Part shown: positions 57,650 through 64,000 of the stretch, piece after piece | Layout: every line of letters begins with the position of its first letter | How positions within the stretch are numbered: position 1 is the first letter of the stretch | Origin: Geosiphon pyriformis | Lineage: Eukaryota > Glomeromycota > Glomeromycetes > Archaeosporales > Geosiphonaceae | Length of the DNA: 64,000 nt | Direction: 5' to 3' | NCBI GenBank assembly: GCA_016748015.1 | Contig: JAAOMT010000741.1 | Location: 413,621-477,620, forward strand | Notes under the pieces: generated by a model | The model's database searches: none | What the model saw: only the letters and a program-made list of their open reading frames with translations | What the model was told of the DNA's origin: nothing | Made by a program: the position numbers and the translations under genes

Positions 57650-58428
57650 TGTTATAGATGATTATTTAGATGTTAAAACAAATAATAAACTTATAACTTG
57701 ATGCTTAATAGCTGTTGATAATAGTAATTTCTAAAAATTTTGGAGTCTAAAAGTTTTAATTAAGTCTTTTATATAATGAACAGAAATTTAATTAATAGTT
57801 TTCTTTAATTTTTGTCTTCAGTATAATGACCAATTTATTTTGACAGTTATGTCTTTTTAGTAAGCTATTTTTAAGTTTTTTATTCTTGTTTAATAGGTTT
57901 TTTACCAAGCTATTTTTAATGTTAATTACTTAATGTTTAATATCTTAATTAATTAGTAGACAACAAAGAAACAAAATAAAAAAAATAAGAAATTAATATC
58001 TCATTAATAGCCATAATTAAGAGTTATTGGTCCAGTATGGTTAAATATTAAATTCTATTAACATGAATTATTGATAGTGTGGAGTTGATTAAAATTTTTT
58101 AATCAAGCAATAAAAACATAAAATTGAATAATAATAGATATTTTTATTAATATAAGTATAATTCTATTTCAAGTTATAGAAAATTATCTTTTAAAAGAAA
58201 GAGTATTAGATAATTAATTGTCTTTAACTACTGTTGTCAATCCTTTTTTTTGCTTTTAATACTCTCACTATATATATATAATTCGTGTTATATGAAATTT
58301 TTTGAAATTTTTTAATTTCTTTAAAAAAAATTTTGGAATTTTAGAATCCTGTAATTTTTTTTTTTACTATACTTTCTTCTTATTGGCTATTTTTCTACTT
58401 ATTATGATTTTTATTTCTATAAATAATA
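57650..58428 (-). repeat. 3' LTR of E4
   Basis: From TGTTATAGATGATTATTTAG to 'ctataaataata'. Family-1, minus. The decayed GAATT array is at 58280-58360, and TATA-like 'tatatatata' at 58270. Confidence 0.8.
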
Positions 58429-61363
58429 ATATATTTTTTTTAATATTGAGCTCTATTAAGATCTCTCAAATCTTCTAGCTCTTCTAAATTTTTTTCTAAA
58501 ATTAATTCTATTATTTTTTTTTTAAAATTACTTGAGCAATTTTGGTCTGTAATTTTTCAAAATAGATATTGGTAATTTTTTTTAATAATTACTGATTACT
58601 ATATTTATTGTTAAGTGTAACAGTATTTTTGAATGTTTATAAAATTTTGCTTATAACTAGTATATTGCTTGTATCTATATAGATAAATTGTTTTTCTTCA
58701 TAATTGTTTTATTTGTTGTAATATTGTTATGTTAAATATTTGTTTTGTTTTATCTGTATACAAGTTCTGAATATTAAGTTTTTGTTTCAAATGATAATAG
58801 TAAAAGTTTGTAAAAAATTGTTATGTCCACCATTTTTAATTTTTTTCTGTTAATTTCTTATATTGTACTAATATTTTTGGTGTTTTTAATAACATTTTTA
58901 CTTTTGTTATCTTGTTATCTATTATGTTTTTAAGCTTTACATGTATTTTATATTGTATTTTGTATTGAAGTTTTGGTTTTTTTTCTGTGTTTTTGTATTA
59001 AATAGTTTGTTGATTAATTGTAATTTTTATGTTTAGGTTTTGATGTTTAATAAGTTGAAATAATTGTTGAGCTAAGAAGTAAATATTGTTTGTAATTTTT
59101 ATCTTTTTTATTGCTTTTGTTACATGTGTTATTTTTTTATATACTGTTTTGGTAGATTAATTTAATATGTTTGTGTTAATAATTATAATTGGTTTTAGAT
59201 CTTGTGAAATCTTATTTGATTGGACTAGTATCTGTTGTACTCTCAATTGTAAAATATTACTGGTAAATAATAATACTATATTGTAATATGATTTTAGTTA
59301 ATTACTATGTGCTGTTTTAGTTAAGATTTTGTTGTTTTATTTTAACTTATATGCTCTATTTTCCAGAATTTTTTCAATGTGAAATGAATTATTCCATTTG
59401 GAATTAAATTTTCCACTCTATTTTTTTTTCTACTTTGATATGATGTAAAAATACTTTGTCTTCAATTTTAAATTTGGCTGGTTTATCTGGTAATTAATTA
59501 TTATGTTACTTTTTTTGTTTTTTTGTGATTTTTGTATATTATCAGCTGTTTTTTGCTTTTTGTTCTCTAAAGTTTTTATTAAGTCATATGTTTTTTTTAA
59601 CAATGTTTTTTAAAAGTTGGCTTTTATTATTGGTTTAATTAAATATATATTGATTTTTATTTTAACTGGTAATATTGCTGTTCTATTATAAATTAATTCA
59701 AATAATGTTGCTTATATAGTATTTTGTTTCATTGTCTAATAAACAAATAATATTAATGGTATAAACATATCTTATTTGTTCTGGTTTTTTTGGCTGATTT
59801 TAGTTATTACTTTAAACAATGTTTTGTTGAATCTTTCAATTAAACCATTTGTTTATGGATAATATAATAATAATAATGGTCTTTTAACTCCAAATATTTG
59901 ATTTAATTCTGTTAATATTTTGTTTACAAAGTAAGTTCTTTGGTCTAATAACAATTCTTTTGAACATCTATGTTGACAAATCAAATTCTAATATATGAAT
60001 TCAACTACAAATTTTGCATCTGCTTTTTGAATTGCTTTAACTTTTGGCCACTTTGTAAGATAATTTATGACTACTGCTATATATCAGTTGCTTTTGCTGG
60101 TTATAGTTAGTAGTCTAACTAAGTTAATTACAATCTAATCAAATAGTTGTCTTACTTTGATTAGTTTTAATAGTTTATTGGGTTTTGTTTTGTTTTGTTT
60201 TTAACAAATATTACAATTTTGAACATATTAGATAATATTTGAATATATTAATAGCCAATAGTATTTTTTTATGGTTTTTTTTATGGTTGCTTCTTTATAA
60301 AAATATCCTGTAATTAAATCTGAATACATGTTGAATAGTATTGTTTTTTTTTTGGTTCTATGATTACTTTGAGTAATTGGTCTGAATTTTTTTTTGTTTT
60401 TTTGATATAATGTATTTTGGTAAATAATAAAGTATTTTGATTGTTGTTTTATGTTGTTTTGTTTTTTTTAAAATAATTTTTCTTTGAATTGTTAATTATT
60501 AATATAATGTTAAAGTTGTTAATATTTTTGCATATTTAGTTTTTGTTGTATTTTTGGGTTGAAATATTTTTTTATATTTGTTTTATTTATGACAAACTGT
60601 CAGCATTTCCATTTTTTTTTCTTTTTTATAGTATATTGTATTATTAAATAATAAAAGTTTTATTTTTTATTTTGCATGATGATTATCTTTAAATTTTTGC
60701 TTTTAGATTGATGTTAATTTTTTGTAATTAGTATATACATCAAACTTTTAACTTAAGTATTTTTTCTATTGATAACAGTCCAATAAATAACTAAATATTC
60801 TATTACTAAAGTTTTATAGTTTTTTTCAACTGAACTCAAACTTTAGCTTACATATGTTATTAGATATTCTTATTTATTTGATTTTTTTTGTGATAATACT
60901 GCTTTTAATGTTTGATTTAATATATCAGTAATAATAATAAATTGTTTGCTGTAATCTGAATAAATTAATACTAGAGCTTGAATAAGTTTTTTTTACAATA
61001 TGTTAAAAGCTTTTTGTTGGTTTTTTGTTTATTTATATTTAATATTCTTTACTTAGAGCTAATAAAGTAATTGAGCCAGTTTGGGAAATTTTTGGATAAA
61101 GCAACAATAATATTTAGTGAATTCTAAAAATGCTTTTAGTTCTATCAAGTTTATTGGTACTAAAAAGTTCTTAATTATTTTAATTTTATCTGAATTTGTT
61201 TTGATGTTGTCTTTGCTTATAACATATTCCAAAAACTTGAGTTTTGTTTTTTCAAAGAAGTATTTAGTAGCATTTAATTTTAATTTAGCTCTTTTTAATC
61301 TTTTAAATATTTGTTAAAGATAATAAAAATAATTATCAAATGTTTTAAAAAATACATTGATGT
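57650..61363 (-). mobile_element. Ty3/gypsy element E4, decayed, 5' half absent
   Basis: Minus-strand family-1 element with 3' LTR, C-terminal extension (58440-59300), GPY/F (59380-59470), integrase core (59580-60200), RNase H (60590-61000) and part of RT (61000-61363). At 61364 it meets the exact end of another LTR, and no RT continuation is seen beyond 63055. The 5' half was therefore lost or lies elsewhere. Only the frame 61117-61317 (opposite strand) remains, and it is not a gene. Confidence 0.8.
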
Positions 61364-61701
61364 TGTTACAGATGATTATTTAGGTGGTTGGAATAAATAA
61401 CAAACTCATAACTTGATGCTTAATAGTTAATATAGTTGGTATTATCTGAAGGTTTTTGTGATTTGAAGGTTTTGGTAAAGTTTTTTGTATAATAGACAGA
61501 GATTTACTAATTGTGTTAGTGGTCTCTTGGAATTACAATTTCATCAAATTTTTTTTTCAGCATGATGGCTGGTTTATTCTAACAGTTATGCCTTTTTGAT
61601 AAACTTATCTGTAAATTCTTTAAACTTTATATTCTTTTTTTGGGGTTTTTTATCAGACTATTCTTGATGTTAGTTACTTAATGCTTAATTTTTTTAATCA
61701 G

Positions 61702-62470
61702 TATTACTTATAAAAAAAAAACATACAAGAAAATAGCAGGAAAAACAGATAGACCAATAGAAAAATAGTAGCTAATACATGAGCATATTGCTTAGCAATA
61801 TAAGCATTGCTTGAAAAATTATAGCACATTGTTCAGAAATATAAGCAATCTTGTAAAACCCAAATTATATATATATAGCAAAAATATTAAAAGCAGAAAA
61901 GACAAAATTGATACCAAGATTTCCCAGTTGAAAACATCTTAGTTCGAATTATTAATATTAATAAATAATTATTTCTTATCTAAACTACTCTTCCTACTAT
62001 TAACATAAAATATTGATAGTATTCAATACTTAATCACACTAGAACAATAGCTTTTGATTATGACTATTAATGGAATACTAATTCTTTCTTGCCTTGGTTT
62101 ATTTTGTTATTTCTTTATTTTCTATTATGCTTTTTTTTCTTTTGTTTTGTTTGTCATTATTTACTAATTGATTAAAAAATAACACGTAAAGTTATCAATG
62201 TCAAAGTAACTAGTAAAAGACCTAAGAATAAAAGTAGAACACTTAAGGATTGAGGATAGCTTACCAAGAGAATTATTGATCATCATATTAAGAAAAAAAT
62301 TCGACAGAATTGTGATTCTAAGAAGTAACAGATAAAATTACACTTGAATTTCTGTCTATTATACAAAGGACTCAACCAAAACCTTCAGATATTATCAATG
62401 AGATCAGTTATTAAGCACCAAGTTACAGATTTGTTATTTGATTTAAGACCCTAAATAATTACTTGTAACA
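61702..62470 (+). repeat. Family-1 LTR, plus, inserted in the LTR at 61364-63055
   Basis: TATTACTTATAAAAA...CTTGTAACA, 769 bp, with duplication TCAG (61698-61701) / TTAG (62471-62474), one C-to-T change. Its U3 carries the TTGCTTAGCAAT-type palindromes (61790-61860) of the E1 subfamily, not the GGAATTCC type of its host LTR. Confidence 0.8.
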
Positions 62471-62477
62471 TTAGTTA

Positions 62478-62515
62478 ATAAAACAACAAAACAAAACAAA
62501 ACAAAACAAAATAAA
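62478..62515. repeat. (CAAAA)n tract
   Basis: About six units of CAAAA, in the A-rich tract position of the LTR. Confidence 0.9.
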
Positions 62516-63055
62516 AGAAAAAAAAAGAAAAAAAAGAAAATAAGAATTAGTTTCCTGTTAATAGTCATAATTAAAAGCTATTGGTTTAGTATGGTTAAGT
62601 ATTGGATTCTATTAACATAAAATATTAATAGAATAAGATGATTAATATTCCTTAATCAAATGATAATAACATGAATTTAAATAATAATTAATATTTTATT
62701 AATATCTGATTTTAGTTCTATTTTAAGTTGTAAAAAACTACTTTTTAAAGGAAGAAATATAGAATAGTTTAATGAGTTTTAAACTAAATTTTGAATTGGA
62801 TTCTGTTTTTTTCTGCTTTTAACACTCATATTATATACATATAATTAATATTATACAAGATTTCTTAGATTTTTTTAATTTTTCTAACCAGAAATTCTGA
62901 AATTTCTGGAATTTTGTTATTTTTTGAAAAGAATTCTGAAATTTCTGAAATTCTGTGATTCTTTAAAAAAAATCCTGAATTTTTTTTTATTATGCCTAGT
63001 TCTAATTGGCTACTTTATCTTCTTATTAAGAATTCCTAAATTTTTATAAGTAATA

Positions 63056-63580
63056 ATAGTTTGGATTTATTGTACTAAATAGTAAAAACTTCTTTTAAAA
63101 AACTATTTAACTCTTTTTTGGGAATTTGGAATAAAAGAAAAATTTTATTAGTATAACTATTATGCATATAACCAAAAAAACTTAACAATATTTACATATT
63201 TTAATTTAATTTAAGCTGTTTTTTAAGTATATTTAATTATTAAAATTATATATTTTATATATTTTTTAAAGTATTAGTTAAATTTCTTTTTTTTAAAGCA
63301 TTTTTGATTACAAATTTAATTGCAAGAATAAATTATTATATAAATATGTTTTTTATAACCAAAAATTAACAGAATTTTAAATAAATTTTTTTTATAGTTT
63401 TAATTAAAACAATAAGTTTAAAGTTTATTAAAATGTTTTTTTATACAAAAAACTTTAAGTAAAAACTTTCAGATCTATTAAAACCTTCAGATATTATAAA
63501 TTTATTTTTATTTTTATTTTGCAATATTGTTTTTTAAGCTTAAAAAACTTTTTAGCAATAAAAATTTCTATATTAAAACT
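63056..63580. other. AT-rich stretch, no gene seen
   Basis: A/T-rich DNA between the LTR nest and the return to mixed composition at about 63585. Confidence 0.5.
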
Positions 63581-63584
63581 TTTT

Positions 63585-63812
63585 TTAATAACTCACGTGG
63601 TCATCGCGTTGAATTTGTGATGTTATCAGATAATCAAATTCTCACATGTCCGACATTTCGCGTCAAGAGAAAACATCCTTCTGCCTTCTGTGAAGAAGCC
63701 CAGGCTTAAAAAAACGTCCTATTCTCCTTTTTCAGATATCTAAGCGACTTCCAACATATAAAATCTTTAATTTTCAAGATATTTATTAGCAATTTTTAAA
63801 AACTTGTACAAT
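63585..63812 (+). promoter_or_regulatory. Mixed-composition 5' flank of the gene at the right edge
   Basis: An abrupt change to host-like composition carries CACGTG (about 63594) and TTTCGCG (63656-63662), the latter like the core of SBF/E2F-type cell-cycle sites. A 60-codon frame here (63527-63709) starts in A/T filler and has no recognisable motif, so I treat it as chance. Confidence 0.3.
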
Positions 63813-64000
63813 ATGAATGAGATACCATTTTTTTTAAAACGTTACTTTGAGTATAAATTCTTTTGTCTGCAAGACTTTTGGCTTCGAGAGTGTTTAGAAA
63901 CAATATGCAGAAAACAGCCGGCACTATTAAACTATAAGAATGACTATCCAAAACAAAAAGCCCTTATCAGAGTGATATATAACCGTTTTCTTTCTTCGGA
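63813..64000 (+). CDS. 5' end of a gene, possibly RMI1-like (partial)
   Basis: An open frame from ATG 63813 to the window edge, 62 codons, with host-like codon mix and no A/T drift. The text '...DFWLRECLETICRK' and 'IRVIYNRFLSS' has the shape of the N-terminal helical part of RMI1 (RecQ-mediated genome instability protein 1), where a Trp-Leu-x-Glu-Cys helix is followed by a helix ending in Phe-Leu-x-Ser-Asp. RMI1 works with RecQ helicase and topoisomerase III in the nucleus to dissolve recombination intermediates. The match is from memory and rests on about 40 residues. The frame is open for some codons upstream, so the start is not certain. Confidence 0.4.
   Translation, partial: MNEIPFFLKRYFEYKFFCLQDFWLRECLETICRKQPALLNYKNDYPKQKALIRVIYNRFLSS

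Larger units (their letters stand above)
61364..63055 (-). repeat. Family-1 LTR, minus, split by a second LTR
   Basis: Left part 61364-61701 (TGTTACAGATG...), right part 62471-63055, ending 'ataagtaata'. The two parts join cleanly once the inner LTR and one TTAG/TCAG are removed. A (CAAAA)n tract is at 62478-62515, and the decayed GAATT array at 62885-62985. Confidence 0.78.

Noticed and set aside
63527-63709. 60-codon frame at the right edge
   Set aside because: It starts in A/T filler and crosses into the mixed-composition flank. No motif, and more likely promoter sequence of the next gene.
1-64000. Mitochondrial genome (because of very high A/T)
   Set aside because: The window has a spliced nuclear gene with GT-AG introns encoding a mitochondrial presequence, plus LTR elements. 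No rRNA, tRNA or respiratory genes are seen.

Overview
The window looks like nuclear DNA of an AT-rich, repeat-rich fungus. The one intact host gene, a mitochondrial glycine decarboxylase with ten short GT-AG introns, sits in an ocean of decayed LTR retrotransposons, LINE-like elements and solo LTRs. The strong A+T bias, the retroelement proteins and the fungal-style short introns suggest an arbuscular mycorrhizal fungus (Glomeromycotina, e.g. a Rhizophagus/Gigaspora relative). That placement is inference from memory of such genomes, not a search.

Layout. 1-546: solo-type LTR, inserted in 547-8449, a minus-strand Ty3-like element (E1, 3' end cut by the LTR and the window edge). 8450-11022: AT-rich DNA holding a decayed family-3 LTR. 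11023-26700: a very old plus-strand Ty3 element (E3), truncated at its 3' side. A complete plus-strand element E2 (11628-21809, duplication CCAT) is inserted in the E3 5' LTR, and a minus solo LTR (25357-26164) in the E3 body. 26939-30861: glycine decarboxylase P-protein gene, 11 exons, 1015 codons. 30950-33015: featureless AT-rich DNA. 33017-35300: ORF1-only LINE-like copy A (plus). 35737-45831: complete minus-strand Ty3 element E5 (duplication ATGT). 46240-50812: family-2 LTR split by LINE-like copy B (minus), itself split by two solo LTRs. 50813-57649: decayed LTRs and Ty3 relics. 57650-61363: decayed Ty3 element E4 (minus), followed by an LTR-within-LTR nest (61364-63055). 63056-64000: return to host-like sequence and the 5' end of a gene that resembles RMI1.

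The main Ty3 family (E1-E5) has an unusual order: Gag with CCHC knuckle, a tyrosine/proline repeat with PPxY motifs, aspartic protease, two cysteine (zinc-type) clusters, a dUTPase with the five trimeric-dUTPase motifs, a beta-rich linker, RT, RNase H, HHCC-DDE integrase with GPY/F module, and a C-terminal extension of roughly 270 codons of no family I recognise. LTRs run TGTTACTCATAG...TGTAACA, with a primer site two bases after the 5' LTR and 4-bp target duplications.

All copies are dead. Their damage is dominated by C-to-T and G-to-A changes (TGG to TAG/TGA/TAA, CAA to TAA, DSG to NNR, YLDD to YLNN), which looks like methylation-linked deamination or a RIP-like process. The glycine decarboxylase gene is untouched. 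Nested insertions with matching 4-bp duplications let the order of events be read directly from the sequence.
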